From Hortaea werneckii (lineage: Eukaryota; Ascomycota; Dothideomycetes; Mycosphaerellales; Teratosphaeriaceae), in the NCBI GenBank assembly GCA_037044905.1, contig JBAOKB010000105.1, positions 310,001-374,000 of the forward strand: a stretch of 64,000 nt of DNA, written 5' to 3'. Shown piece by piece: positions 42,710 to 54,442 of the stretch. Under the pieces are notes generated by a model that saw only the letters and a list, made by a program, of their open reading frames with translations, did no database searches and had not been told where the DNA came from. Within the stretch, counting starts at the first letter, position 1, and the number at the start of each line of letters is the position of its first letter. The translations under genes were made by a program, and so were the position numbers.

Positions 42710-44473
42710 ATGCGCCTTGCTGCGCACGTAGGAGCATCTCTGCTCGCACTCCCTGCGACTCTTAGATCCGCCGTCTTCGTCACCGCCTGGTATCCCGCTG
42801 ATATAATATCCACCCCGACCATATCGACACCGCTACCGCATAGCCGACCGACCGCAGTATACTCGACCATGACCTCGACTAGCCCAGCAGACGATGCAAG
42901 CCGGGAAGGCGGCCAGCGGCCTATGCTGGCGAGGCAACGCGCGAAAGAAGAGGCCGAGGCACAGGGTCGTCAGCCGCCTCGGGGAGGGTATTTTCCCCTG
43001 TCGTATAAGGAAGGATGGTCGCAGTGGTGGGCAGGCTTGACGCCGGCAATGACGGAGCACAAGGTGCTTTCGTTCTTGCCGTATTTGAAAAGGCCACCAA
43101 CGCAAATGCAGTCGGGAACCACGCCACCAGACGAGAAGCAACCTTTGATGGACGTGGATCAGTCGAAAGCGAAAGAAGCCGCTCCTGTACGTACGACGTC
43201 GGAGACGGATCCCCACGGACCGAGACAGTGGCATAGCAATCTAGTGCAGTTAGCGGGGAAGAACCGCTTCCTGAATGAGTTCAGCGTGGAGAGGTTAGGC
43301 GAGGAGACGGAGAACAATCTTGTGATGTTGCACGGATACGGCGCAGGGCTCGGCTTCTACTATAAGAACTTTGAGCCACTGTCGAGATTGCCATCCTGGA
43401 AGCTTTACGCGTTGGATCTGCTGGGAATGGGCAGGAGTAGTAGACCGCCATTCAAGATCAACGCCAAGGATAAGGAAGGCAAGGTCCGAGAAGCGGAGAG
43501 CTGGTTTATCGATGCGCTCGAAGAGTGGCGGATTAAGAAGGGGATCGAAAAGATGACATTGCTTGGGCACAGTCTTGGAGGCTACATGGCAGTCTGTTAC
43601 GCGTTGAAGTATCCTGGTCACCTCAACAAATTGATTCTGGCAAGTCCTGTCGGCATTCCTGAGGATCCGTACGCTGTCAACGATGAAATGCCCGAGTCTG
43701 GAGACACCTCAACCGCCGCCGAATTCGAACAGGCTGAGCTCGAGGGCGGTAGACCTGCTGGCGACAACAACAACTTTCTCAATGCACGGAAGAGACAAGA
43801 AGAGGCCTCACGTGAAGGCAAGCCAGCCCCTCGGAAGCCGCTTCCAAAGTGGCTCACTACACTCTGGGACGCAAACATCTCACCTTTTTCCTTAGTACGC
43901 TTATCAGGACCCTTAGGACCTAGACTTGTCTCTGGCTGGACGAGTCGGAGATTCAGCCATCTGCCACCCGACGAAGCGCAAGCACTCCACGACTACTCAT
44001 ACTCTCTCTTCCGACAACGGGGTTCTGGCGAATACGCTCTAGCCTACATCCTCGCACCCGGCGCCTTCGCGCGTTCGCCACTGATCCGACGCATTCACGG
44101 CGTAGGCCGCCAGTACCTCGAGGACCACAACAAGCCCGAACCTGACGCCGCAGCCTCCACGCCACCTACTGACAGTCCCCAGAAAGTCCGAGAGACTGGT
44201 TTGCCGATTGTGTTGATGTATGGCGATCACGACTGGATGGATGTCGGAGGGGGCTACGCATCGAAGGAGAGGCTCGAAGCGGAGAAGCAGAAAGCTTTGG
44301 CTAATGCGACAGAGCGCGAGAAGCAGATGGAGAATGGCAGTGTGAAAGTCTCGGTGGTGCCGAAAGCGGGGCATCATGTCTATCTTGACGGGTACGAGTG
44401 GTTTAATGATGAGATTCTCAAGGAGATGAAGGATGTGGAGAAGAGGCAGAAGAGGCTTGCGGGTGTGCGATGA
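42710..44473 (+). CDS. CLD1/ABHD5-like alpha/beta hydrolase (cardiolipin phospholipase type)
   Basis: Likely a mitochondrial lipase of the Cld1/CGI-58 group; yeast Cld1 removes an acyl chain from cardiolipin before remodelling. 587 residues, intronless, ATG at 42710; ATG 42869 is an alternative start. The first 40 residues lack acidic residues almost entirely and could be a mitochondrial presequence. Motifs: MLHGYGAGLGFYYKNFEPLS (oxyanion region), LDLLGMGRSSRP, nucleophile elbow LLGHSLGGYMAV (about residue 287), acidic GDHDWMD (about 504) and AGHHVYLDG (about 553). The last contains both the catalytic His and the H-x4-D motif associated with acyltransferase activity in this family. A charged insertion separates the cap from the core. 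Confidence 0.85.
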   Translation: MRLAAHVGASLLALPATLRSAVFVTAWYPADIISTPTISTPLPHSRPTAVYSTMTSTSPADDASREGGQRPMLARQRAKEEAEAQGRQPPRGGYFPLSYKEGWSQWWAGLTPAMTEHKVLSFLPYLKRPPTQMQSGTTPPDEKQPLMDVDQSKAKEAAPVRTTSETDPHGPRQWHSNLVQLAGKNRFLNEFSVERLGEETENNLVMLHGYGAGLGFYYKNFEPLSRLPSWKLYALDLLGMGRSSRPPFKINAKDKEGKVREAESWFIDALEEWRIKKGIEKMTLLGHSLGGYMAVCYALKYPGHLNKLILASPVGIPEDPYAVNDEMPESGDTSTAAEFEQAELEGGRPAGDNNNFLNARKRQEEASREGKPAPRKPLPKWLTTLWDANISPFSLVRLSGPLGPRLVSGWTSRRFSHLPPDEAQALHDYSYSLFRQRGSGEYALAYILAPGAFARSPLIRRIHGVGRQYLEDHNKPEPDAAASTPPTDSPQKVRETGLPIVLMYGDHDWMDVGGGYASKERLEAEKQKALANATEREKQMENGSVKVSVVPKAGHHVYLDGYEWFNDEILKEMKDVEKRQKRLAGVR

Positions 44474-45020
44474 GATTGGATCTCAAGAGGAAGGGGGCTT
44501 TCGATGATGCACGAATTTAGCGATGGCGTTCATAGGATAAGGCTGAAGAGCAGTCAAGATTACGATAGAGGTAGAATGGTAGGATGAGGTTCCAACAGCA
44601 CTGAGAATACTCTAGCCATGACAGCAGTCACACTCTTCGCCTTCATGACCGTGTCTCCAATGGTGATTTCCTTGCTACCTCGCCGTACGCCGCTTTACTT
44701 TACCTTCTGCTTTCCCAATGCAGCAAGTGGAATAATTAGCGCTAGTGAAATCCACCCCGCTCGCCTAACTTGCACCGCGGCCATAAACTCCAGCAGATCC
44801 GTCCTCGCGTCCCACCTCCCCCACAAGAGCTCCTCGACTCGAGGAGCTGCGTGGACGCTCATCAGGTAGGTCTACCGTGCATGTCCTCATTATTTGCATT
44901 CGAGAGCCCACTACTGCTGCACGCTGTCGCCGAGTAAATAAAGACTCAAACCCCCCTCTAAGCGTCCGCCGTGTCCTGGTAAGTGCTGTACATCCATTAT
45001 AGCTTTCTCCCTGTACAACT
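44474..45020. other. intergenic
   Basis: This 547-base gap lies between two plus-strand genes. No supported feature. It holds the SDR promoter. Confidence 0.5.
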
Positions 45021-46084
45021 ATGTCTCTCAACTTCCTCTCCCGGTTCACGTTGACCGCGAGAACTGTCTCCACTCGTCGAGCCTTCCCAACTCCTCCCCA
45101 ATATGCACACTCCCACACCGCCTCTCGACCAAGATGGGCTGGCTTCTATCGCACAAAGAACGCGCCTCTCGCTCCACAAACCCGCACCATGGCCTCCGCA
45201 ACGCCTACCGGCCACGGCCGACTTCAAGGCCGAGTAGCCATAGTCACAGGCGCGGCCTCCGGCCTCGGCCGCGCAATCGCCTTCCGGTACAGCGCCGAAG
45301 GCGCCAGCGTCATCTGCGCCGACATCCGGGAGACGAGCAAGTACGGGGCGTCTGAGGAGGAGACGCGGGGGACGACGCACGACCGGATCAACGAGGCGGG
45401 CGGGAAAGCCGTGTTCGTGTCGACGGACGTGACGAACCCGGTCAGCATGGAGAATCTAGTCGAGCGGGCGGTCGAGGGGTTCGGGAAAGTGGATGTGTTT
45501 GTGAATAATGCGGGTGTGGCGCTGGAGTCGACGAACCCGCAGCCGGTCTGGGAGATGCCGTTGGAGATGTGGGAGAAGGAGCAGATGATCAATTCGACGG
45601 GGGTTTTCCTGGGGACTAAGTACGCCGCGCGGCAGATGATGAGGCAGGATGCTGTGGGACCTAATGGTGATCGGGGTTGGATTATCAATATTGCGTCGAT
45701 TCTGGGACATGTGGGGACGAATAATATGACGTCGTACTGTGCGAGTAAAGGCGCGGTGATCAATTTCTCAAGAGCGGCGGCGTTGGATTGTGCGGAGCAT
45801 GGGATTCATGTCAATTCGGTTGGGCCCGGGTATACTACTTCGAGCCAGACGGAACTTGCGTTTGGGGATGAGAAGAGGAGGGCGCAGCTGCAAGGGAAGC
45901 ATCCTTTCCGAGGTCTAGGCCAGCCGGATGATATTGCGAGGGCTTGCGTGTTCCTCGCAAGTGACGATGCGCAATGGGTGTCCGGAGTAAGTTGGGCGTC
46001 GGATGACTGTTTGGCGCCATATTCGGGGACTGACAACTTTTCCAGGTATACCTTCCTGTTGACGGCTGCTACACTGCGAGATAG
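45021..46084 (+). CDS. short-chain dehydrogenase/reductase with mitochondrial-type presequence
   Basis: Classical SDR of 334 residues. Exon 1 is 45021-45986, intron 45987-46045 (GTAAGT donor, CCAG acceptor), exon 2 46046-46084, which supplies the last 12 residues (VYLPVDGCYTAR). The first 55 residues (MSLNFLSRFTLTARTVSTRR) are basic and hydroxylated with no acidic residues, like a mitochondrial targeting sequence; an internal ATG (MASATPTGHG) would give a cytosolic form. Motifs: cofactor loop TGAASGLG (76-83), D60-type acidic residue in ICADIR favouring NAD, NNAG, and catalytic YCASKG. It is similar to 3-oxoacyl-reductase/glucose dehydrogenase-type SDRs. The substrate cannot be told. It converges on the K+/H+ exchange-related gene. 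Confidence 0.88.
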
Positions 46085-46189
46085 GCCGAGGAAATCCCTA
46101 TGCAAAGCGTACTGCGGACTGCCCTCCCCAGCCTGCACGCGCAAATCTTACCACGTCTACGTGGTACAGCCAAATCGACCCCTGCGGTG

Positions 46190-47151
46190 CTATCGCTTGG
46201 AATCATCAACCTTTTCCGTCTCATGCACTTTCGCCTCCATGACTTCCTTCTTCTCTTCCGCGAGCTCATCCTTCTGTTTTATCGCCTGCTCAACCTGCTC
46301 CACTGCCCGCTCAATTTCAATCTCCATCTCGGGCAGGTGGAAGTCTTCGGCGATCAGCTTGCCATTCCAGCGTTGTAGCATCATTACATCCTCTTTCCCG
46401 CCGTTGGTCTGAGCTTCTACTATGCCAGCCACTGTCTGAATCACATCTTCTGATGGCCGTGGTGCTCCTCTTGATCCTTCCCGATTGGGATGCAGTAATC
46501 CCGCGGCATAGAGCTCGTCCATCTGCTGGCTATCTGTCGTAGTCACCAAGCCCTTCCTTACCAGATGTTCTAATAATCGCCCTCCGTACAATGCCCGAAA
46601 GTGAGAGTATGCGCGGAAACAGAGGTAGAAGAAAGGGATGTTGGGAACACTGTCTACTTTATCAGCTTGTGCATCATGGCGACGCCTTTTGTCGCTACTT
46701 GCGAACCTTACATTGGCACCACTGCGAAAGGCAGGGTAGCAGGGATCCAGGCGAGCGAGGTCCACATCTTCTTCTTGTGGAAGGCCTGTCTCTCAGTCGC
46801 AAGTCGCTGTAAGATCTCGGACACCTTATGCTGCTTCATAAAAGCGCCTGGGTAGAGGCATTCGAACCGGATCTTGCCTTCGTCTACATCCTGCAGCTTT
46901 CGCTTTGTCGCGGGGGGGATGCTTTTCAAGCCCCATTCTTCATAGGGTATGCGCATGAAAATTTGGTTGCCATATACCGTCAACTTCTTCTGCCATCCTC
47001 TCTCCGCCTTCTCCCATTGCGCCCAGGTCTGTGATGCCTTGTTGATAATGCGCTCTGAGATGGGCTGTGGTGCGCCCTGCACAGCTTCCTGGACCCGCTC
47101 ACAGTAGATCAGCGTGCGCCGGGTGCTGACCGGGAGAAGAAAGAGGCGCAT
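46190..47151 (-). CDS. mitochondrial K+/H+ exchange-related protein (Mit_KHE1 family)
   Basis: Predicted mitochondrial inner-membrane-associated protein linked to K+/H+ exchange. 299 residues. Exon 1 is 47151-46712, intron 46711-46650 (GTAAGG donor, GACAG acceptor), exon 2 46649-46190. The family start MRLFLLPVSTRRTLIYCERV is at ATG 47151. Then come QTWAQWEKAERGWQKKLTVY and KHKV..ILQRLATERQ-like helices. A hydrophobic hairpin spans the splice site (WTSLAWIPATLPFAVVPI, then VPNIPFFYLCFRAYSHFRAL). The C-terminus is a charged Glu/Lys coiled coil. Length and block order match the family. The yeast relative YDL183C is reported as needed for mitochondrial K+/H+ exchange. Confidence 0.85.
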
Positions 47152-48593
47152 GGTGAGTCTGATTATAAGTCTATAATGGGTAAGGATGGTGCGGTCGCGC
47201 TGTAGGAAGATCAACCATGATCGGGACTTGGAAGCCAGCAGCAGGGGCCACAGCAGTTAGAGTGAACTTTCGGAGCACGCTTTCACCTCATCGCGCGCTT
47301 TTAGCGACGTCACCACCAGCCCTCGATGGAGATGAGCCCCGCCAAACCAACCTCTAGCACTTAGCTGTCCAACTTGTCCGTCAGACAGACATTGGTATGG
47401 GCAAGAAAATGTGCTATGTGCTTGATTGCCGTGGACGGTAACTGCCGTCCGACCATCGAGGACACAATTTCGAAGTATTATGGAGGGGAGACAATAATTC
47501 GTCTCATCAGTGCCGCAATAATACCCCTGATAAGTGAATTCTTCATGTCAACCATGCGTGCCGAATTGTTAAATTCACCTCATTCACTGATGGGATAAAG
47601 TACCCCTTTAAGATGGGCTAGACCTGTTGGGAAGAGTCGTGGGCCCCAGACAAGTCGCGATTTATACATTCATACATGTTATTATTAGGAAGTGCCGATT
47701 TGATCATGGCAGAGCATGCTTGCGTATTGCTGCAAAAGGAGCGATGGCACCGTGTTACAATATAGGACCGACTTCCCATGTCTCCAAAGGTTCTAGAGCG
47801 AACATGGTCACCAATCCCAAGTCCTTTCATTTCCTCCTACTGCCGACGATATCGGCGTCCTTTTTCCGCTCCGTGCCTTGCGCGTCGTCATCGCTATAGC
47901 CCTGCGAAAATGAGATCGTCAAGGATGCCCGCACGCTTGTGTTACAGATGCCTAGGGCTGCCCTGGGCCGTTGAAGGGGTTCTCATGGGCCGGAAGACTG
48001 CTTGACCACTCGGAGTCCTCTTGATTCCATCTGCCTGTTGTGCGGCCATGACGATGCAGGTAGCCACATCAAAATGGCAGTGGCTTGCATTGACGCCTGT
48101 ACTCCCTCGTGGGTGATAATAATAAATAATGCAATTTGTTGTCACCCCGTCGCATCTCGGCGTCCCGGCTGTCAATCCAAAATCAAGAGGCTAAGCTTTC
48201 AGGTACACGCGCTTTAGCGGGCATCTAGCGCCTCCCTTGCCAGCCTCCCCTGGTTCCCGCAGGTGGCTCAGTCAACTGCACTTGTATTTTCCCGATACCA
48301 TGTGGAGAGAGGACATGGCCCAGGAGCGACGATGACTGGCTACCCTTCGTATGCACAAACAGCGATTATCATGATCTCGGGAATACGTGCAGGCTCGTCT
48401 ACCGCGCGGTGGGAACGGGCCTGAGGATAAGTATGTCTCTGTCATCTGCGAGACACAATACTGTTGTTCCTTTTTCCTGTTGACCTATCCTGTCGTTTTC
48501 CTTATACTCTTACCTAGGGGACAACATCTTCACAGTCTCTTCTTTATTCCTGTTCTGTCGTTTCTTTACGGGCTTTAATAATTTCGTATCACT
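47152..48593. other. long divergent promoter region
   Basis: About 1.44 kb lies between the K+/H+ exchange-related gene and tyrosinase, which point apart. No frame has a domain and no RNA or repeat is seen. Confidence 0.5.
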
Positions 48594-49831
48594 ATGAAGT
48601 TCACCACAACGACTGGCGCCCTTACGGCAGCCACCTTGACCGCTGCCCAGATCGTCCCCAAAACGGCCGACTACAGTGCGGCTGACTTGGCCGACGGCTC
48701 CGCATGGTATAATGTCTCGGGCGTTGCGGATGCAAACATGCGGTACGACCTGGCCTACCGTGACTACGACAGCAGCTGCACATATGCCAACGCCGACATC
48801 CGGAAAGAATGGCGATACCTGGACGAGGCCACGCGGAAGAGCTTCACCGACGCCGTAACCTGCCTGACCACCATGGCACCAACACACATGACCGAGGCTG
48901 AGGCATCAGACTACCCTGGTGTGAAGTCAAGGCACGATGAGTTCGTCGCCACCCACATCAACTACACGATGAGAATCCACGACACTGCGGACTTCCTCGC
49001 GTGGCACCGAACCTTTATCCACTTCTGGGAGCAGGACCTGAAGAACCTGTGCGGCTACACTGGCGTGCTGCCGTACTGGAACTGGGCTCTTGACTCAGAA
49101 GCGCCACAAGACTCTCCGGTATTCAACGGCGATGAGTACAGCATGGGTAGCAATGGCGAGTACGTCGACGGAAGATCCGACACCTGGCTGTCCACAATGG
49201 TGAGTATCCATTCTGATCTACATGAAAGTACCACGTAATTGACCATACCCAGGACGTCACCTACCCACCAGGCACCGGTGGCGGCTGCGTGCAAAGCGGC
49301 CCCTTCAGCGACTACACAGTCAACCTGGGCCCACTGGACCTGCCCAACACCGACAACGTCAACAGCTCGTTCCAATACAACCCGCGCTGCCTTGTCCGCG
49401 ACATCAACCCGTGGTTCACCCAGCGCTACAACACCTTCTCCAACGTCACCGAGACCGTCCTCGACAACATCTACATCGAAGACTTCCAGGACTACATGCA
49501 AGGGTACAAGGGGTCGAACAACAAGTTCGGCGTGCACGGCGGCGGCCACTGGCAGACGGGAGGCTCGATGTCGGACTTCCACTCCAGTCCCGCCGACCCC
49601 ATCTTCTTCCTGCACCACGGCATGATCGACAAGACCTGGACGGTCTGGCAGAACCTGGACATCACACGCCGTACGGACGCCATCAGCGGCACCTCGACCC
49701 TCGGCAACTCGCCGCCCAGCGCGGAGATGACGCTGGACGATATGCTGCCGTTTGGGTTCGTGCGTGAGGACCAGCGCTTCGGCGACGTGATGAGCACGAC
49801 CAAGGGGCCTTTCTGCTACCGTTATGAGTAA
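48594..49831 (+). CDS. secreted tyrosinase (copper monooxygenase)
   Basis: Type-3 copper enzyme oxidising phenols to quinones, as in melanin formation or detoxification. 394 residues. Exon 1 is 48594-49199, intron 49200-49252 (GTGAGT donor, CCCAG acceptor), exon 2 49253-49831. The first 20 residues look like a weak signal peptide. The CuA site is H121, H129 and H138 (THINYTMRIHD, FLAWHRTF). The CuB site is in HGGGHWQTGG and DFHSSPADPIFFLHHGMIDK. NYTM, NVSG and NVTE are N-glycosylation sequons consistent with secretion. It lacks the long C-terminal extension of intracellular mushroom tyrosinases and resembles short ascomycete secreted forms. Confidence 0.92.
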
Positions 49832-51060
49832 GCACTCGAGGTAGCTTGTCTTTCATCGAGACTATAGAGAAAATGTAGCATTTTGGACGAAAGGAGTCGT
49901 CCCTGGCATAGCGGAAGTAATCGAAAAGCCCTTGGGGAGCAGTTAAGGATACCCAGAAATTGAAATCAAAAATAAAAGCCAAAGAGGGGGCAAGCTAGCC
50001 GTGCATGGGAATTTTTCGTATCTAATTGGGAAATGTTGGAAACGTATCTCGTAATGTATGCAGAAGTAAATCCTCGCCCATTACATTCCTCTACATCCCT
50101 TATCCAGAGCTCCTCCCATGAACGATGCTTTCACCATGCATACCCTAACAGTCGGTTGCCCCAAGACATGAAGACCTTGCCGCAACTACATCTACTGGCC
50201 GAGGAGAGACAAGGGTTTCATTGATGATGAGCCGGAGGTCTTGTTGACCTTCTTGCAGGTTTGCTACGTACCTCCGAGCTCCTATGGTTTCATAGCAAGG
50301 GATAGACTTGTAGGAGCCGCAAAAGCGCTACTATTTGTGTCTTGGTAGTGTAGGGGTTGATGCTCTTGCATTCTAGCCTTTACCGCATTCCACTCATCTC
50401 AGCCATTCGTTAGTACACATATTGAGAAAGACCATTGAGTCTGTTACGAACGACCACAGGTTGCAGAAAACAGAGGATCCCGTCCGCTCTCCTGTACTTA
50501 AGCTGCAAACCGGCTGATTAGTATTAACGTGGGTGACCAGTTGAGAATCCCAGCTGTTGTTCGTTTTTTGCTGATTTTTTGGTCTATCTTGGTGTCGGCA
50601 GTGCTCGTATTGTAACTTCCCAAAGGAAACAAGCTGCCTGCGCGCGTTACGTAAGCAGCCGGCGATTCCACATTCGGCGTGAGCTGCTCTCATAAGTGGC
50701 ATTCTGCACCTCGATTGGTCGACGCATCAACTATTGCTGCAGCTGTACTCGGGACTATTTTACGACTTTGTTGTAGATGGTATTGCTATCTCGATTAATA
50801 AGTAATCCGAGCTTTGTTTGTCCCTTTTTCGGTAGCGTGTAAAAGACGAGATTGTAGGCGCAACCTTCTAGCACGAGTTGCAAGTCGTCCCAGAGCTTCT
50901 CAAGGGACATAGAGGTTCGATAAGCACTAGGCACCTTTTTTTTCCCCCGAAAAGATTTGTTTGTACTCTCGAGATCGCGTACAGCGTAGAGAAAACTTAG
51001 GCCAAGCGATTCGGCGACCGTCAATCCAACTTCCAGCTCCTGTAAGACATACAATACATC
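49832..51060. other. intergenic with a possible coding remnant
   Basis: Mostly featureless. A minus-strand frame at 50755-51054 (99 codons after a TCTTACAG acceptor-like site, no ATG) reads plausibly (SLEKLWDDLQLVLEGCAYNL) but matches no family I know. It lies next to the SDR tail remnant and may be debris. Confidence 0.35.
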
Positions 51061-51135
51061 TTAAGAATACAGCTTCGTTTCAGCGCACCACTTCCACAGC
51101 TTCCTCGCGCCCCAGACCGTAAAGCGCCGTCAAGC
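51061..51135 (-). pseudogene. remnant of an SDR C-terminus
   Basis: A short frame ends at TAA 51061-51063 and encodes ARKLWKWCAETKLYS. This is nearly the same as the tail of the intact SDR at 56437-57417 (AKKLWEWCEAETKQYS). The frame is closed upstream by a TGA about 25 codons before the end, and the rest of the enzyme is not found. It is too short for a gene; a decayed duplicate or excision scar is likely. Confidence 0.5.
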
Positions 51136-51371
51136 ACTCCGAGGATCAACATACACGGGCTCTATTGAGTTGGTAGCCCATAATTCCAGGCCCAAATGTG
51201 CTAATAAAAACGAAATGAAGTAAGAGGACTTTGGACTGAAGATGAAACCATCGCAATCCACTCGTCGTTCCGCAGTCATGTGGTAAATAGTTCCCTATCC
51301 CCATTGTCTCCGCATCTCTATTCCATCCCTATACGCGGACAGTCTCCTCGCTCTCCCCTGGTCCACCCTCA

Positions 51372-54300
51372 TCAAATCATACGAGCGCCAACTCGAAAAT
51401 CCCAAGGTCGACGTTCCAAGTCGTAAAGCTGAACCATCGGAGGACACTCTCTCTGCAAAGCGAAAGATCTCAGCTCTTCCGCCGACGGTCCTGGACCAAG
51501 TCCACCGCTTTTGCGTCGCAGCAGATCAAAGACTGCGTTCCAGTCGCGTCTAGTGGAATCTTGGATTGACCATTGGCTGATTACAAGCCAAGACAGTTGC
51601 GCTTTACTGATCTGCGACCACAACTCAGTACCGACGGCGAGCACTGGAATCCTGCCCAGGTCGCCCCATTGGAGGACCTGTTTGACAGCTCGTCTAGCCG
51701 AATGAGGATGGTAGACATCCTTGCGAAAGTCGGCGTTGGCAAGGATGTGCCACAGCATCGATTCCGAGCCGAAGAGACAGATGATGCTGAGGGGATCGTA
51801 GAGCTCGTCCTCGAATAAGAATCTCGGTTGAATGGTGCATCCTGGCCGCCGGTATTGCCGGATCCAATTACGTAGACGAGTGGATCCTGCTCGACAGATG
51901 CCTTTCCACCCGTTCCAGGCAGCTGTCTAGCTCTGTAGTGGTTTCGGCGAGGTAATTGAGCCAGTAGCAAGAGGAATATACTAGGAATCCACCAAAGCCA
52001 TGTTCGATGGGATCATAGCAGATCATGCTCTCTTCCCAAGTCTCCCAAGTGCAGGAGAGATCGCATTCGGCACTCTCAGTCTCCTCTTCGAAGAGGGCAG
52101 TCTCCGGAGGTAATGCCTCGATTGCGGTCAATGCATCCGAAAAGAGATCAGATTGTCCAACCTCATCCAGTAGAAGATAAGCTGTGCAGATGTTGAATGC
52201 CCAGGCATTCAATCTCTGGGAACTGTCGTTCGCAGATAGGCGATGATTTGTCGAGTCGCAGCTTGTGAGCTCGGGCGACAAGTGTTCCACTATGAATTCT
52301 TTGACTGACTGGTGTGCCACTCGGACTTGATGTCGTTTGATGTCGCCAAAGTCGATTGAGGACACAAACGGCGATATGAGGCTCAGGATCCGCTGATGAT
52401 CCACCCAGTCATTAAGCGCGGCTATCGTTTTGACTTCAGCCCCATGAATCCCAAGAGTAACTGCCCAAGCGAGTTCAGAAATGCTTAAAGGTCTGCAAGC
52501 AACAGCTAGCATTTTCAAGGCTGTCCTCGCCACTTCCAAATTCTCGGCGTCGTCTAAGGCGTATCGTGAAAGGAGGGTGTCGTAAAGTTGGGTTAGGGTT
52601 CTGGGAAGAGATCCTCCATCAAAGAACCGCTTCATCGGGCCAATTTGACTGATTCGGTGACATGCAATGAGATCAACTATCATCTTCAACCATATAGCGC
52701 TGCCGCAAGCCATGCGAGACAACCTACCAATGAGATACGTCTGGACGTCCTCTAACAAGTCGGGCAATCCAGCTGTGACCATGTACCGAGTGAGTATCTC
52801 ATCTCGGCGCGGGTCGGGAGTCAGATGCACTTGGTACTTCGCTCCTATCTGCGCAAACATTTCTTGCTGGGGACGGGAAGACACTACCGACTTTACCGCT
52901 GGCGTGTTTCTTTGTAAGGCCTTGAGAAGCTCCAAAACGCCGTGCTGGGACTGCCGATCACATTCTTCCAGACCGTCGATCACGAAGTAGAGTGGGCGAT
53001 CCACAGTTCCAACAACCCCGGTTAGGAACTCCGTAAGCTTACTAGCATCTGTCCCAGGATGAATGTTGCTTGATGTTTGGTGCTTCTTGTACCAGTCGTA
53101 GAATGTCTTCTTCAAGCCGGGCAGCTGCTCAAGGAGGGCGAGGGTCAGAGCTGAGAGGATCTGCAAAGTCCTGCCTGTCTCATCATTGCGACAGTAATAG
53201 TAGCAGACCTTAGACTGCGGAATTTGCGAGCGACTTCTCCGGCAAAGCTCATCTGCGATGAATGCCATAGTCATCGTCTTTCCGGACCCCATTTCTCCAA
53301 AGATTGCTAGCTGAGAGGGCTCGGCGTCTTCATACCAGCTGGTGAATCTTTCGTCTGCAAGAAGATCCATACAAGCTTCATTCGCCCGGTGCTCTCTCAA
53401 TTCGGCGTGGTATTGAGTCTGATGTCGCAATTGATCGCTCGCGAGCCACCTGTCAACTATAGATGGCGTAAGTTTCGAAGAGGGGGTGACTTGAACGGCA
53501 TCCACATACTTTCTTGGTCGCACAGCAATCCTTTGATATCCTGAACAATTTCCAATGTAGCTTTTGCAACAATTTTTTGAAGGGTTGTAGCATGCCGAAG
53601 GAAAGTTTGAATGGCATCGGGTAGCGGACCACTGTTAGAGAGAACAGCGAGAGTCAAAGCCATTCCCTTTTTCGTCAACATTTCGTGAGCGACTTTGTAA
53701 AACTCTAAGAGGCTCTTGTAAACAGCCACGAGAGCCTGCACTGCGTTAGAAGGCTTCCCAAGGAAACGCGTTCAGCCTTACTTGGTGAATATCAAGCCTA
53801 TTTGCTTTCTGGCCAAGCGTATCGCAGTCATCGATGTATGACATCTGCTCCAGCATAGCAGCAACGCTCTCTGCAAGATCCGGTTTAGTACCGGCAAGAG
53901 CGATTGCCATCTGCCCAAACGTCAGCTCCATGGCACGTATTCCAGTGAGCTGCAACCCCTGTTAAAGTCCAAGTGCGCGCGCGACTCACCGCTGTCACAG
54001 CCCTGAGGACCCCAACAACCACTGAGGTTGTCGGCTCTATTGCTGTGAAAGGACATGCAAGGTCGAGGGCCATCTTAAATGTCTGCAACGGCACCTGCAG
54101 TGTCTTCAGAAACTCATGGCCACGGGAGAAGGCTGAGCGTTGGCACGAGTCCATATCGAGCCTTTCCAGTTCTTTCAAAAGCTGCTCGGCGTCTTTGCCT
54201 TTGACGATCGCCTGATCTATGTCTTCACCAACCTTCTCAACTGCCTCATGGAAGGCGGCAGTCCAAATATCAGCAGACCAAGCTGTGCTAGGGACATCGA

Positions 54301-54442
54301 CACTATGCCGTGAGAGCTCTTGTACATCTCCCGGAAATCCAGTGAGGTGAAAAACGAGACTTTCAGACTCTCCTTCGCGGGCAGCTGCTCCTGGCTCTGC
54401 GTCAAGTTGAAACAAGACCCTCGCGTGGCTTTGCGAAAACAA
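51372..54442 (-). CDS. STAND/NACHT NTPase with Goodbye-like N-terminal domain (NLR-like), frame break near the end
   Basis: Candidate fungal NLR-like signalling ATPase, possibly in non-self recognition. The N-terminal helical domain (IWTAAFHEAVEKVGEDI to KATLEIVQDIKGLLC) resembles the Goodbye domain of fungal STAND proteins. The NACHT part has Walker A GEMGSGKT and Walker B YFVIDGLEECD, plus SVVSSRPQ and winged-helix-like LTQLYDTLLSRY, LSISELAWAV. Exons: up to 53990, 53949-53782, 53735-53510 and 53456 onward; introns of 40, 46 and 53 nt. The long last exon stops at 51868 in one frame but continues naturally in another from about 51875 to a stop at 51372 (IRQYRRPGCTIQ...LWHILANADF), so one base is gained or lost. 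There is no C-terminal ANK, WD40 or TPR array. No ATG is found upstream of 54442; the first exon is missing. Confidence 0.75.

Noticed and set aside
48676..49767. Alternative frames inside tyrosinase (GC-rich shadow frames)
   Set aside because: They overlap the clear two-exon tyrosinase and show biased Arg/Thr/Pro composition typical of shadow frames.
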